This document shows positions 12,856 to 21,745 of a stretch of 64,000 bases of DNA, one piece after another. The notes under the pieces are model-generated. The model had not been told where the DNA came from. It saw only the letters and a program-made list of their open reading frames with translations, and made no database searches. The DNA lies in contig NZ_CP121682.1 of assembly GCF_029760955.1 (NCBI RefSeq), positions 5,766,001 through 5,830,000 of the forward strand, written 5' to 3'. Both the position numbers and the translations under genes were made by a program. This stretch comes from Streptomyces cathayae. Lineage in GTDB: Bacteria; Actinomycetota; Actinomycetes; Streptomycetales; Streptomycetaceae. How positions within the stretch are numbered: position 1 is the stretch's first letter; every line of letters begins with the position of its first letter.

Positions 12856-13218
12856 ATGCCGCAGATCACCGTCGACTACTCCGATCAGCTGAAGGCCGGC
12901 TTCGACTTCGACCGGCGCGCCTTCGCACGGGACCTGCACACCACCGTGGTGGAGATCGCGGCGGCCAGGCCGGCGGCGTGCAAGACCCGGTTCCGCCGGA
13001 CCGAGGACGTCGTGGTCGGCCCCGACATCGACGGCCACGCCCTGGTGCACGTCCACATCGGACTACTCCCCGGGCGGACCGAGGAGGCCAAGGCCCGGCT
13101 CACCGAGGCCGTCCTGGAACTGGTCCGGCAGCACGTGAAGTCCCTCGACGGCACGATGCTGCACGCCTCCGCGGAGGTACGCGAGCTCGACGCTTCGTAC
13201 CGGAAGTTCGAAGAATAG
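12856..13218 (+). CDS. 5-carboxymethyl-2-hydroxymuconate isomerase-like protein
   Basis: A protein of 120 residues of the CHMI branch of the tautomerase superfamily. Pro2, which becomes the N-terminus after Met removal, is the catalytic base in this family and is present (MPQITVDYS). Other family features are VHVHIGLLPGRTEEAK and the C-terminal LVRQHV. Members isomerise unsaturated keto-acids in homoprotocatechuate breakdown, but no other genes of that pathway are nearby, so the substrate is uncertain. Its ribosome-binding site lies inside a perfect hairpin and it follows the pullulanase gene by 53 bp. Confidence 0.8.
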   Translation: MPQITVDYSDQLKAGFDFDRRAFARDLHTTVVEIAAARPAACKTRFRRTEDVVVGPDIDGHALVHVHIGLLPGRTEEAKARLTEAVLELVRQHVKSLDGTMLHASAEVRELDASYRKFEE

Positions 13219-13272
13219 GGGCGTAGGGGCGTAGAGAAGTAGGGCGTGGGGAAGCAGCAGCCGGGCGGCCGG

Positions 13273-13968
13273 TCAGGGCGAGGACGCCAGCGCGATCAGC
13301 CGGGTGACCAGGTCGGTGAACGGCCCGTCCCCCGGTTCGTCCTTGAGCAGGCCGCGCAGCAACGTGCCCAGCTCCTCGTCGTGCGCCGCGGCCACGGCGG
13401 CGAGCGCCGCGAAGTCGTGCACCAGCTGGACCTCCAGCTCGGCCCGCGGTATGCGCCGGCCGTCCAGCCAGATCAGCGCCGTCGACTCGGCGAGCGAGAT
13501 CCAGGAACGCACCACCAGCTCCAGCCGCGCGGGCGGATCCACCGCACCCATGTGCGACAGGATCTGTTCGTACGCCCGCTGCCGCACGGAGTCGACCAGT
13601 GCGTTGGTGGTCGACGAGCCGACCGCCGGGCCGCCGCGCATCAGGGCGGAGAAACCCGGCCCGTGCTCGTCGACGAAGTCGAAGTACCGGCCCATCACGC
13701 GCAGCAGCCGGGCCCCCAGCGGGCCCTCGTGCGGCTCCACGAACCGTGACGCGAGATCGTCCGAGGCACGCCTCAACGCGGCCTCGTAGAGGCTGAGTTT
13801 GCCGGGGAAGTAGTGGTAGACCAGCGGGCGCGAGATACCGGCCTTCGAGGCGATCTCGTCGATGGAGACCTCGTCGGGCGAGCGACGGCTGAACAGTTCG
13901 AGGGCGACGCCGATCAACTGCTGCCGGCGCTCCTCGACTCCCATTCTGCGGCGTACCCCGGTAGTCAT
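13273..13968 (-). CDS. TetR-family transcriptional regulator
   Basis: A protein of 231 residues. The N-terminal domain (about 8-60) is a standard TetR helix-turn-helix: RRQQLIGVALELFSRR, IDEIASKAGISRPLVYHYFPGK, LYEAALRRA. The helical C-terminal part would bind an unknown ligand and dimerise. It is convergent with the isomerase gene and reads away from the large membrane protein gene, with about 65 bp between the two. TAGGCT lies 9 nt before the ATG on the reverse strand, so the leader may be very short. Confidence 0.9.
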   Translation of the reverse strand: MTTGVRRRMGVEERRQQLIGVALELFSRRSPDEVSIDEIASKAGISRPLVYHYFPGKLSLYEAALRRASDDLASRFVEPHEGPLGARLLRVMGRYFDFVDEHGPGFSALMRGGPAVGSSTTNALVDSVRQRAYEQILSHMGAVDPPARLELVVRSWISLAESTALIWLDGRRIPRAELEVQLVHDFAALAAVAAAHDEELGTLLRGLLKDEPGDGPFTDLVTRLIALASSP

Positions 13969-14032
13969 ACCCCCAGCCTACCGATCGATTCCGGACTCGA
14001 ACGGTCCGGACCGGACGGCGGTGATCACCGGG

Positions 14033-16012
14033 TCAGCCGAGGCCGGTGATCGAGCCCCCGTCCTTCCGGGTGCCCACAAGGTCGGCCTGGGCGCCCCGTT
14101 CGGCCTCGACGGTCAGCAGATTGCCCTGTGCGGTGCCCTGGACACCGCCCGTCGCGGTGACGGACGTCGTGCCGCGGCTGCCGGCGGCCAGCAGGTACCA
14201 GGTGCCCGCCGGGGACTTCCACAGCACCCCGGCCAGCACCCGCGGCGCACGCGCCCCGCACTGCGGAACGTCCTCGGCCTTGGCCACCGCCGTCCCGGAC
14301 GGCCTGCCCGGCGTGTGGAACTGCGCCAGCACCCGGCTGCCACCGCCCCGCCAGGTCTCGGCCCGGGTGCACACCCAGTCCGCGGGGCCTCTCGCGCCGT
14401 CCGGCAGCGGCTGCTCGGCGAACGCCCACGCGTTCACGCTCCGTACGCCCGCCGAACGCACCGAGACCAGCGAGCACGCGAACGGCGCCCAGGCACGCAG
14501 CGTCCCGGCGCCGGACGTCTCACCGGCGGCCCCGGGCCGTCCCGCGGTCAGCCGGGCCGGGACCAGCTCGGCGAGGTCGGTCATCAGCCGGGTGCCGGCC
14601 TTGTCGGTCAGCTCCAGCACGTTCCACGAGGTGCACGAACCGGCCCGCAGCGCCGGACTGGCCAGCGGCGAGGTGACCCCGTCGGTGAGCGTGAGGTCCG
14701 TCGCGTCGGCGTCGGGCTCGCGCAGGTCCCGGTGACGGGCCTCGCGTACCCAAGGGGCCGCCAGATAGCGGACGTTGCCGTCGACCCGGCTCAGCACCAC
14801 CGCACTCGCCCCGGCCCGGTCCGCGCCGTCGACCCGGGCGAGGTCGAGGACGGCGCCCCGGGCGCCGCTCTCCGGCTCGGCGTACCTGGCGATGCGCAGA
14901 CCGTCGTGGAGGATCACCACGCGCGCGCTGTCGACGGTCCCCGCGTACAGCAGCTGGGGCGGTCCGGCCGGGCCGCCGGACGGGGTGCCCGGCGTCGCCG
15001 ACACCTGGACCCGCTCGCCGGGCCGGGCCCACACGGCGAGGGCGCGGCGCAGCAGGCCCCTGTCACCGGTCAGGTCGCCGCGGGCGGGCCACACGGAGAA
15101 GTCGGTGCGCGCGGAGGCCTTCCAGAGGGAGGGGGAGACCCGGGTCAGCTTCGCCGGGTCCAGGGCGGCCTGCGCGGCCGGGTTCCGCGCGTACGGCGGC
15201 GCGGCGGCACCGTCCGGCCCCCAGCCGTCACCCGGCAGCCCGAGCAGTGCGCCGCAGACGACGAGCGCGCACCCCGCGGCCAGCGCGACCTTCAGATGCC
15301 GCCGGCGGCGCAGCAGATCGGTGGGCCGGGCCTGGAGCGAGCAGGGGTCGAACTCGGGGGAGTCGAGCAGCCGGTACTCGGCCGGCACCCCGTCGGCCTC
15401 GCGCAGCGCGGCGGCCGCGTCGGCGACCCCCGCGTCGGTGAGGACCCTGCGTACGTCGTCGTCCGCGAGCCGCTCGAGGCCCCGCAGCACGTAGGCGGCG
15501 CGGGCCGGTCCGGACAGGGCGGACAGCCGCTGGTCCAGGGCGAGTTCGTCGGCGCCACCGGACCGCGGGTGCAGCCGCAGCCCCCACACCCGGGGCAGCG
15601 GCGGAGACAGCAGCGCCCGCCGGAGCGGCCCGCCCGCCCGCAGCGCCGTACGCACCACCTGCAGCCGGACCAGCGCGTACCCGGGATCGCCGTCCCGCCC
15701 GGGGGCGGGGGCGGCCTGCGGGGCCTCGGCGGACTGGATGGCCTCGGGGGACTGGACCGCCTGGACCGTTTGGACCGTCTGGGCGGGGATCACGGGCGCC
15801 GCGGTGCGGCCGCGGGGCAGCGCGCGCTGGGCCAGGGCGTGCGCGGTCAGCACCCGCCTGCTCCGGCCCGTACCCGGCGGCAGCAGCAGGTAGGCGAGCC
15901 GGACGAGCCGCGGATAGTGCTCGGCGAGCGCGGCCTCGGCCTGTTCGACATCGACGACCGGGCCGTCGGAGGAGGAGTGCGGGGGGCGCTGGGCGGCATG
16001 CTGTGACTGCAC
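14033..16012 (-). CDS. Membrane protein with sigma-factor-like N-terminal part
   Basis: A protein of 659 residues. Residues 20-60 (AEAALAEHYPRLVRLAYLLL) and about 150-215 (LDQRLSALSGPARAAYVLRGLERL, then DDVRRVL) read like ECF sigma regions 2 and 4, with a long Pro/Ala insert between. A single transmembrane segment lies near 236-256 (LKVALAAGCALVVCGALLG). The roughly 400 remaining residues should be outside the cell and show no enzyme motif I recognise. This is a known but uncharacterised Streptomyces arrangement; sigma function is doubtful because the promoter-contact residues look degenerate. It is divergent from the lipoprotein gene. Confidence 0.75.
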   Translation of the reverse strand: MQSQHAAQRPPHSSSDGPVVDVEQAEAALAEHYPRLVRLAYLLLPPGTGRSRRVLTAHALAQRALPRGRTAAPVIPAQTVQTVQAVQSPEAIQSAEAPQAAPAPGRDGDPGYALVRLQVVRTALRAGGPLRRALLSPPLPRVWGLRLHPRSGGADELALDQRLSALSGPARAAYVLRGLERLADDDVRRVLTDAGVADAAAALREADGVPAEYRLLDSPEFDPCSLQARPTDLLRRRRHLKVALAAGCALVVCGALLGLPGDGWGPDGAAAPPYARNPAAQAALDPAKLTRVSPSLWKASARTDFSVWPARGDLTGDRGLLRRALAVWARPGERVQVSATPGTPSGGPAGPPQLLYAGTVDSARVVILHDGLRIARYAEPESGARGAVLDLARVDGADRAGASAVVLSRVDGNVRYLAAPWVREARHRDLREPDADATDLTLTDGVTSPLASPALRAGSCTSWNVLELTDKAGTRLMTDLAELVPARLTAGRPGAAGETSGAGTLRAWAPFACSLVSVRSAGVRSVNAWAFAEQPLPDGARGPADWVCTRAETWRGGGSRVLAQFHTPGRPSGTAVAKAEDVPQCGARAPRVLAGVLWKSPAGTWYLLAAGSRGTTSVTATGGVQGTAQGNLLTVEAERGAQADLVGTRKDGGSITGLG

Positions 16013-16181
16013 GCCCAGCAGAACGAGCCAACCGGCCGGTAGGTCACTGGGCCGTTCGGACGGCGTCGACCGATTGGGTGGCGTGCGCGTTGAGTACTGC
16101 GCGCGTCAAAGCCGTATCGAAGGCGGAGAGCCCCTTGCCGGGGCTCCGTGCGGCATGTCGCCGGAAGGACCGGAGGAACTC

Positions 16182-16625
16182 ATGAGGCTGTCCCGACCGA
16201 TGCTCGCGCTGACCGGCGCGGTGGCGGTACTGGCGCTGGCGGGCTGCGGGTCCGGCGGAGCCGAGAGCGAGGTGCCCGCCACGGCCACCGGCAGTCTCGA
16301 GCACCTGGCCGCCGAGGTGAAGTGCAAGCCGGACATGCAGACCGACGCCGACACCATCCGTCAGGCCATCTGCAAGAAGGGCAAGGAGCAGTACGTCCTG
16401 GCCACCTTCGCCACCGACCGCGGCCAGCGGGAGTGGGTCGACATGGCCAAGGACTACGGCGGCTTCTACCTCGTCGGGCGCAAGTGGGTCGCCGTCGGCG
16501 AGGAGAACGTGCTCGACGACCTGCGTGGCCGGCTCGGCGGCGACGTGGAGGAGGGCATCGACCACGCCAACATGGACCACGGAGGCGGTGCGCACGCGTC
16601 CGGCCACGCCGGGCACGGAGGCTGA
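16182..16625 (+). CDS. Putative lipoprotein
   Basis: A protein of 147 residues from the ATG at 16182, which has GGAGG 6 nt upstream. An N-terminal signal sequence ends in the lipobox LALAGC, so Cys near residue 20 should be lipidated. The body has two further cysteines (EVKCKPD, AICKKG), a compact domain with YVLATFATDRGQREWVDMAKDYGGFYLVGRKWV, and a His/Gly-rich tail (HANMDHGGGAHASGHAGHGG) that could bind metal. The domain resembles conserved Streptomyces lipoproteins of unknown role. A strong terminator follows. Confidence 0.8.
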   Translation: MRLSRPMLALTGAVAVLALAGCGSGGAESEVPATATGSLEHLAAEVKCKPDMQTDADTIRQAICKKGKEQYVLATFATDRGQREWVDMAKDYGGFYLVGRKWVAVGEENVLDDLRGRLGGDVEEGIDHANMDHGGGAHASGHAGHGG

Positions 16626-16653
16626 ACGACGAGCACACCCGGTGCACACAGGA

Positions 16654-16695
16654 GGAGGGCCGGTGGCGGGAATCCCGCCACCGGCCCTCCTTTTT
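16654..16695. terminator. Strong, largely bidirectional terminator
   Basis: A 17-bp perfect stem: 16654-16670 (beginning GGAGGGCCGG) pairs with 16674-16690 around an AAT loop, followed by TTTTT. It sits between the lipoprotein gene (+) and the DUF1996 gene (-) that converge here and should end the + transcript efficiently. Confidence 0.92.
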
Positions 16696-16724
16696 CTCAG
16701 TGTCTCAGTGGGCGACCGAGGGGA

Positions 16725-18290
16725 CTACGTGCACTTCTTGCCCTTGTTGATGCACTTGACCACCTTGTTCATCAGGCTCTCGTCCATGACGTTGATGAAG
16801 TCGTTGTGGTCGGTGATCGGCTTGTGCAGCTGCTCCGGGAAGGAGTCCACGGCGTACGGGTTCTTCACCTGACCGTTCTCGATGGTCGGGGTGGGAACGT
16901 CGTACACCAGGCGGACCTGGAGCTGCGGGATGGCCTTGAAGCCGTTGGCGCAGCTGCCGTCCGCCTGGACGAACGCCACGTGGTCACGGTGGTTGGCGCT
17001 GTCGGTGTTCTGTCCGTCCCAGCAGCTCTGGAAGTTGGACGTGCGCACGAGCTGACTGCCCTCGGGGCACAGCACGTACTTGTCCGTGGACTGCCGGTCC
17101 TCGAAGCCGGTGCAGCTGTACGAGGTGTTGGCGTTCTTGAGGCCGTTGGTGAAGGCCTTGGCGTCACCGGTGATGATGCGCATCAGCTTGGGGATCGCGA
17201 CGACCTTGCTCCGCTTGTTGCCGACGAACCGGAGCTGGGCCTCCTGGGCCTGGAGGATCCTGCCGACGTTGCCCTCGGCGCCACCGCCCTGGTCGGCCGC
17301 GTCGAACTCCTGGGTGCCGTCCTGCACGCGCAGCACCGGCCAGAAGTACGAGGACTTGTCGCCCTGGTTCTGGCAGCTGGTCTCGGCGGCGACCAGGTCG
17401 TCGTCGCTGGAGAGCGAGCTGTTGCTCTGGTTGCCGACGTAGTCGTGCATGTGGTGCGCGCCGTTCGCGACACCGGGGGCCACGATGATGTTGTCGCTGT
17501 TGTAGATCTTGTTCTCGTTGACGCCGCACTTCGTGGTGAAGCTGCCCTTGGAGCCGGACCTGCCGTTGGCGGCCAGACCGTTCGGGAGGTCGCGCGAGTT
17601 CGGCGGGACGTCGTTGATGTCGATGAAGTCCTCGGCGAACGGACCCGCGGCGCCGTTGCCGTTGTCGTTGGGGAGCTGCCCCTCGCCCTGGTCCTGACCG
17701 TCGCCCTGGTCCTGACCGTTGTCCTGACCCTGGTCACCGCCCTGGCCGTTGTCCTGACCGTTGTCCTGACCGTCGCCGTTCTGACCGTCGCCGTTCTGGC
17801 CGTCGGTCGGCAGCGGCTGGTCGGCGGGGCGGCCGGAGCAGGGGGCGAGCTCGTCCAGGTTCCCGGGAACCTGGCCGCCCGCACGGCTGATCTCCAGCTT
17901 GATCCGGTCGAGGAGCACCTTACGACGGTCCTTGAGCGGACCCAGAATGGCGTTCTGGACGTACTGCGAGTCCCCGGCCTGCGCCTGGCGCGTGGTGGCC
18001 AGACGCTGGTAGGCGTCGGTGATCTGCTGGTCCATCGAGGCCAGTTCGCCGTCGACCTCACCGCGGGCCTGGTCCGGCACGTCGGAGAGCTGCTGACCGA
18101 CGTCCGGGCAGTCGATCGTGGCGATCTGCGCCGCGCTCACCTTGGTCCGGCTCTGAGCCTGGTCCGACTCGCCGGCCGAAGCGTAGAAGTTCGCCCAGAC
18201 CAGCCCGCCCCCACCGAGCGCCAAGGCCGCCGTTCCGGCCACGGCTTTGGCGGCCAACGGCATACGGCGTTTTCTTGTATTGCGTCCCAT
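16725..18290 (-). CDS. Secreted DUF1996 domain protein
   Basis: A protein of about 521 residues. GAGGAG lies 4 nt before the ATG at 18290; an ATG immediately upstream (18293) is possible. It has a basic N-terminus and a hydrophobic stretch ([23 protein letters not shown]) that acts as a signal peptide or anchor. A helical region of about 110 residues bracketed by cysteines follows (IDCPDVG to LDELAPC), then a Gln/Asn/Gly/Asp low-complexity linker. The C-terminal DUF1996 domain starts near [15 protein letters not shown] and contains [30 protein letters not shown] and the HRDHVAF segment. DUF1996 proteins are secreted in actinobacteria and fungi; their reaction is unknown. Confidence 0.88.
   Translation of the reverse strand: MGRNTRKRRMPLAAKAVAGTAALALGGGGLVWANFYASAGESDQAQSRTKVSAAQIATIDCPDVGQQLSDVPDQARGEVDGELASMDQQITDAYQRLATTRQAQAGDSQYVQNAILGPLKDRRKVLLDRIKLEISRAGGQVPGNLDELAPCSGRPADQPLPTDGQNGDGQNGDGQDNGQDNGQGGDQGQDNGQDQGDGQDQGEGQLPNDNGNGAAGPFAEDFIDINDVPPNSRDLPNGLAANGRSGSKGSFTTKCGVNENKIYNSDNIIVAPGVANGAHHMHDYVGNQSNSSLSSDDDLVAAETSCQNQGDKSSYFWPVLRVQDGTQEFDAADQGGGAEGNVGRILQAQEAQLRFVGNKRSKVVAIPKLMRIITGDAKAFTNGLKNANTSYSCTGFEDRQSTDKYVLCPEGSQLVRTSNFQSCWDGQNTDSANHRDHVAFVQADGSCANGFKAIPQLQVRLVYDVPTPTIENGQVKNPYAVDSFPEQLHKPITDHNDFINVMDESLMNKVVKCINKGKKCT
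17686..17806. repeat. Low-complexity repeat encoding a GQDNGQ-type linker
   Basis: Imperfect repeats of GTCCTGACCGTTGTCCTGACC type on the + strand encode the Gly/Gln/Asp/Asn linker of the DUF1996 protein. Period varies between 6 and 18 bp. It stays in frame with the coding sequence, so it is a protein linker rather than an independent element. Confidence 0.8.
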
Positions 18291-18293
18291 CAT

Positions 18294-18638
18294 TCTCCTC
18301 GCAAGGGGGCTCTCGGCCTTCCCGGTGCTCTGGTGATCTGTGCTGTGCCCCGCAAAGGGGTCGGTTCGGGCTGGACCGCGACCCTCGGGCTGGTAGCCCG
18401 CCGCCTCAGCGGTGGGTGGAGTCACGGAACTCCTCTGACCTGGTTGAGGAGCACCCCCTTACGGGCATCGAATCGCCCAGCAGAAGCGGGGCGGCTCCCT
18501 TGAGTACGGGAGCCGCCCCGGGGGTGTTCAACCGTCACAGAAATTGATGGGAAGTCCGTACGGCACCCTGGTTTCAACGCCCCCTGGGACACGGGGAGTT
18601 GCTGGTAGCGAACGTCGGGTGAGGGTGTGGGCCCGGTT
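18294..18638. other. Intergenic region with possible structured leader and a terminator
   Basis: This 345-bp region lies between the DUF1996 start and the end of the response regulator. Near the regulator end is a terminator (18488-18519). The part nearer DUF1996 (18301-18480) has several self-complementary segments on the reverse strand, including CTCCTC/GAGGAG at 18430-18451 and GGGCTNNNAGCCC near 18388-18400, as a structured 5' leader would. I cannot assign it to a riboswitch class. No open frame here looks coding. Confidence 0.35.
18488..18519 (-). terminator. Terminator of the histidine kinase/response regulator operon
   Basis: GGGGCGGCTCCC at 18488-18499 and GGGAGCCGCCCC at 18508-18519 form a 12-bp perfect stem with an 8-nt loop, about 120 bp past the regulator stop codon. 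Confidence 0.7.
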
Positions 18639-19292
18639 TCACCGGCCCTGGTCGAGATACGCGAGAACCGCCAGCACGCGACGGTTATCGTCGTCCGAGA
18701 CCTCCAGTCCCAGTTTGGCGAAGATGTTCGCGGTGTGCTTGGCGATGGCCCGTTCCGTCACCACCAGCCTGCCGGCGATCGCCGCGTTGGAGCGCCCCTG
18801 CGCCATCAGCTCCAGTACCTCCCGTTCCCGGGGCGTCAGCCGCGCCAGCGGCCGGTCGTCACCCGACCGCCGTGTCAGCAACTGCTGGATCACCTGCGGA
18901 TCCATCGCCGTACCTCCGCCCGCCACCCGCCGTACGGCGTCCACGAACTGCTCCGCGTCGAACACCCGGTCCTTCAACAGATACCCCACCGCACCACTGC
19001 CGTCGGCCAGCAGCTCCCGCGCGTACAACTGCTCCACGTGCTGCGACAGCACCAGCACCGGAAGTCCCGGCCTGCGGCGCCGCGCCTCGAGCGCGCACTG
19101 CAGCCCCTCGTCGGTGTGCGTCGGCGGCAGCCGTACGTCGACCACGGCCACGTCCGGCTCCGACTCGGCCAGCGCCCGGGCCAGTTCGGGACCGGACTCC
19201 ACGGCCGCGACGATCTCGAAGTCATGGGCCCGCAGGAGCCGGACCAGTCCGTCGCGCAGCAGAAACAGGTCTTCGGCTAGGACAACTCGCAA
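18639..19292 (-). CDS. NarL/LuxR-type response regulator
   Basis: A protein of 217 residues. The receiver domain shows acidic E7/D8, phospho-acceptor D52 in VVDVRLP and the switch/lysine region near LLKDRVF. The C-terminal LuxR helix-turn-helix (about 150-210) has LTPREREVLELMAQGRSNAAIAGRLVVTERAIAKHTANIFAKL. It overlaps the upstream kinase gene by 16 nt, so the two are co-translated. It should be phosphorylated by that kinase; its targets are unknown. Confidence 0.94.
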   Translation of the reverse strand: MRVVLAEDLFLLRDGLVRLLRAHDFEIVAAVESGPELARALAESEPDVAVVDVRLPPTHTDEGLQCALEARRRRPGLPVLVLSQHVEQLYARELLADGSGAVGYLLKDRVFDAEQFVDAVRRVAGGGTAMDPQVIQQLLTRRSGDDRPLARLTPREREVLELMAQGRSNAAIAGRLVVTERAIAKHTANIFAKLGLEVSDDDNRRVLAVLAYLDQGR

Positions 19293-20548
19293 GGGATCTC
19301 CATGGTGACCATGGTGGGACCGCCCGCGGGGCTGCTGACGGCCAGGACGCCGTCGAATGTACCCAGGCGCCGCTCCACCCCGGTCAGCCCCGAACCGGCC
19401 CCGATCACCGCGCCGCCCTTGCCGTTGTCGGTGACGCTCACCCGCAGATGGCCCTCGGCGTGGTGCAGATCGACCCAGATCCGGTCGGCACCCGCGTGCT
19501 TCACCGCGTTGGTGAGCACCTCACTGACGGCGAAGTACGCGGCCGACTCCACCGGTGCCTCGGCCCGGCCCGGCAGCTCCACGTTCACCTCGGTGGCCAC
19601 CGGCAGCCTGAGCGCCAGCGCCCGCACCGCGTCGCCCAGCCCGCGCTCGGCCAGCACCGGCGGATGGATGCCGTGTACCAGCTCCCGCAGTTCCGACAGT
19701 GCCTCCACCGAGGACCTGCGGGTCCGCGCGATCAACTCCTTCGCCTGCTCCGGGTCCTTGTCGAGCAGCGCCTCGATGGTCCCCAGATCCATGCCCATCG
19801 CGACCAGCCGGGCCTGCGCCCCGTCGTGCAGATCCCGCTCGATGCGCCGCAGTTCGGCCGCGGACGTGTCGACGGCGTCACGCCGCGTCTCGGTCAGCAC
19901 CCGTACCCGCTCGCTCAGTTCACCCTGGCTGGGGGAGAGGACGGCGCGGGTGAGCCGGTAATGGGCGTTCAGCACCGACGGGGTGACGAAGTGGGCGAGG
20001 AAGAGCAGACCGAGGGCCAGTGCGCCGGCGCCGAGCGCGGAGGCCTGGTCGCCGACCGGGACGAAGCCGTACCAGTACGGGTCCGGCATCACCCGCCACA
20101 GCCCGGCCGCGAGCGCGAACCCCTCCAGCGGGTACAGCAGCAGCGCGGCCGGCAGCAGCGCGGTGACGACCCCCGCGGTCATGTCGACCAGCAGCCACCA
20201 CAGTTCCCGCCGGGTCGCCGGATCGCTCAGCATCCCGAACGTGCGCTCCCAGGGGTTGGCGTCCTTGGGCAGCGGGCGGTACGCGGGCGGGATGCGCACC
20301 CCGCCCCACTCGGCGGCCAGCACCCGCCGCCAGTTCGCATAGGTGCGTGCCCGGGTCAGCACGTACGGCGTCGTGACGATGCCGATCCCGAGGGGAATCA
20401 GCGCGATCGACAGCAGGGTCAGGGTGAAGCACAGCGCTGACAGCGGGAGCGACACCAACGCCAGCCCCAGCCCCCGCAGTGCGGCCTTGGCAAGGCCCTT
20501 CGTACGTCTGGTGCCGCTTCTGGTGCCGTTTCTCGTGTCGATGCTCAT
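19277..20548 (-). CDS. Sensor histidine kinase (NarL-partner, HisKA_3)
   Basis: A protein of 423 residues from the ATG at 20548. The N-terminal half holds several hydrophobic segments (LALVSLPLSALCFTLTLLSIALIPLGIGIV; VVTALLPAALLLYPLEGFALAAGL; LGAGALALGLLFLAHFV), fitting a multi-pass sensor of the DUF4118/YvfT-like Streptomyces type. The HisKA_3 dimerisation helix carries phospho-His H241 in ERDLHDGAQ. The HATPase domain has the N-box SEVLTNAVKHAG, DNGKGG and GSGLTGVERRL. It is immediately upstream of, and overlaps, the response regulator. The stimulus is unknown; envelope stress is typical for such pairs. Confidence 0.92.
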   Translation of the reverse strand: MSIDTRNGTRSGTRRTKGLAKAALRGLGLALVSLPLSALCFTLTLLSIALIPLGIGIVTTPYVLTRARTYANWRRVLAAEWGGVRIPPAYRPLPKDANPWERTFGMLSDPATRRELWWLLVDMTAGVVTALLPAALLLYPLEGFALAAGLWRVMPDPYWYGFVPVGDQASALGAGALALGLLFLAHFVTPSVLNAHYRLTRAVLSPSQGELSERVRVLTETRRDAVDTSAAELRRIERDLHDGAQARLVAMGMDLGTIEALLDKDPEQAKELIARTRRSSVEALSELRELVHGIHPPVLAERGLGDAVRALALRLPVATEVNVELPGRAEAPVESAAYFAVSEVLTNAVKHAGADRIWVDLHHAEGHLRVSVTDNGKGGAVIGAGSGLTGVERRLGTFDGVLAVSSPAGGPTMVTMEIPCELS

Positions 20549-20645
20549 GCCGTAAGTCTGTCCGGGCACCGATGCCCGGGTCACTGGCCCGAACCCCCGG
20601 TCACGGGGTGGTGCTACGTACACCTGGCCGGGCCCACGGCCCGTC

Positions 20646-21665
20646 CTACGGCTCGCCCCGGCCTCCCTCCGCCGCGAGCACCTTCGCCTCCACCTCCGGG
20701 TCGAGCCCCTTGAACGTCCGGTCCGGACGCTGGGGTGCCGTTCCGCCGATGGCCCGCAGCCAGCGCCAGGTGTCGGCCACGGTCTCGGCGACGGGACGGC
20801 AGCGCAGCCCCGTGGCGACCGCCCGGGAGACGTCCGCTCGGTGCAGGGCGCCGTGTGCTTCGCTGTCCGGCGGCACCCACACCGGCAGCTGCGTCCACGG
20901 TTCGATGCCGGCCTGAAGGATCATCTCCGGTGCGGTCCACCGCAGTTCGGCCGCGCCCCCGGTCACCTCCGCGCACGCCTCCAGCAGCGCGCCGATCGTG
21001 GCGTGTCCCTGCGGGCCCAACAGGTTGTACGGGCCGCTCAGTTCCCGCTCGGCCGCCCCGAGGATCCACTCGGCGAGGTCGCGGACGTCGACGTACTGGA
21101 CGGGCAGGACACGCGGCCCCGGAGCGAGGACCGGGCCGCCGCGTGCCATCCGGTTCAGCCACCAGGGCAGCCGGCCGACGTTCTCGTACGGCCCGAGAAT
21201 CAGCCCCGCCCGCACCAGCACCGACCGGTCCGCGCCGAAGGCGTCCACGGCGGCCAGTTCACCGCCCCGCTTGTCCCGCGGGTACTCGGTCTGGTCGGCG
21301 TCCGCGCGGGCACCCGCCACCACCGGGGCCTGCTCGGTGTACCCGGCGGGCGCGGGCCAGGCGTACACCGAGCAACTCGACACGTACACGTACCGCCCGG
21401 CGCGGCCCCGCAGCAGCCGCGCCGTGTCCCGGACGGCACGCGGGGCGGCCGACCAGGTGTCGACGACGACGTCCCACTCGCCGGCCGCCTCGTCGAGCGC
21501 GGCCAACCCGTCGACGGCGGTCCGGTCTCCCAGCAGCGACCGGACGCCCGGCGGCGCCCCGTGCCGCCCCCGGTGGAAGACGGTCACCTCCCAGCCCCGC
21601 CCGAGCGCCGCCTCCACGACGGCCCGCCCCGCGAACTCCGTACCGCCCAGCACCAGAAGCCTCAT
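20646..21665 (-). CDS. NAD-dependent epimerase/reductase-like protein
   Basis: A protein of 339 residues from the ATG at 21665. The Rossmann motif LVLGGTEFAGR is at the N-terminus, followed by the family's YVSSCSVYAW (catalytic Ser/Tyr region), EYPRDKRGGE (YxxxK-like) and RAGLILGPYEN. The C-terminal substrate part contains LPVQYVDVRDLAEWI. It belongs to the extended short-chain dehydrogenase group related to plant and bacterial NAD-binding 'reductase' proteins; the substrate is unknown. It stands between two regulatory gene groups, all on the reverse strand. Confidence 0.85.
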   Translation of the reverse strand: MRLLVLGGTEFAGRAVVEAALGRGWEVTVFHRGRHGAPPGVRSLLGDRTAVDGLAALDEAAGEWDVVVDTWSAAPRAVRDTARLLRGRAGRYVYVSSCSVYAWPAPAGYTEQAPVVAGARADADQTEYPRDKRGGELAAVDAFGADRSVLVRAGLILGPYENVGRLPWWLNRMARGGPVLAPGPRVLPVQYVDVRDLAEWILGAAERELSGPYNLLGPQGHATIGALLEACAEVTGGAAELRWTAPEMILQAGIEPWTQLPVWVPPDSEAHGALHRADVSRAVATGLRCRPVAETVADTWRWLRAIGGTAPQRPDRTFKGLDPEVEAKVLAAEGGRGEP

Positions 21666-21745
21666 ACCGCCCGACTCTGCCGTGTCGGACGGGCCGGGGG
21701 AACAGGAATCTGCCGAGGGCAGAGCAGAGCCGGGGCGGGCCGCCC

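Noticed and set aside
13862..16006. A 714-codon + strand frame over the sigma-like membrane protein
   Set aside because: Arg/Gly/Pro-rich without recognisable domains; the opposite strand encodes a coherent protein with a membrane helix.
17686..17806. Repeat cluster considered as a regulatory array
   Set aside because: It stays in frame within the DUF1996 gene and encodes a low-complexity linker.
18300..18480. c-di-AMP (ydaO-type) riboswitch upstream of DUF1996
   Set aside because: Only loose similarity; the conserved core segments could not be identified, so it is not listed as a riboswitch.
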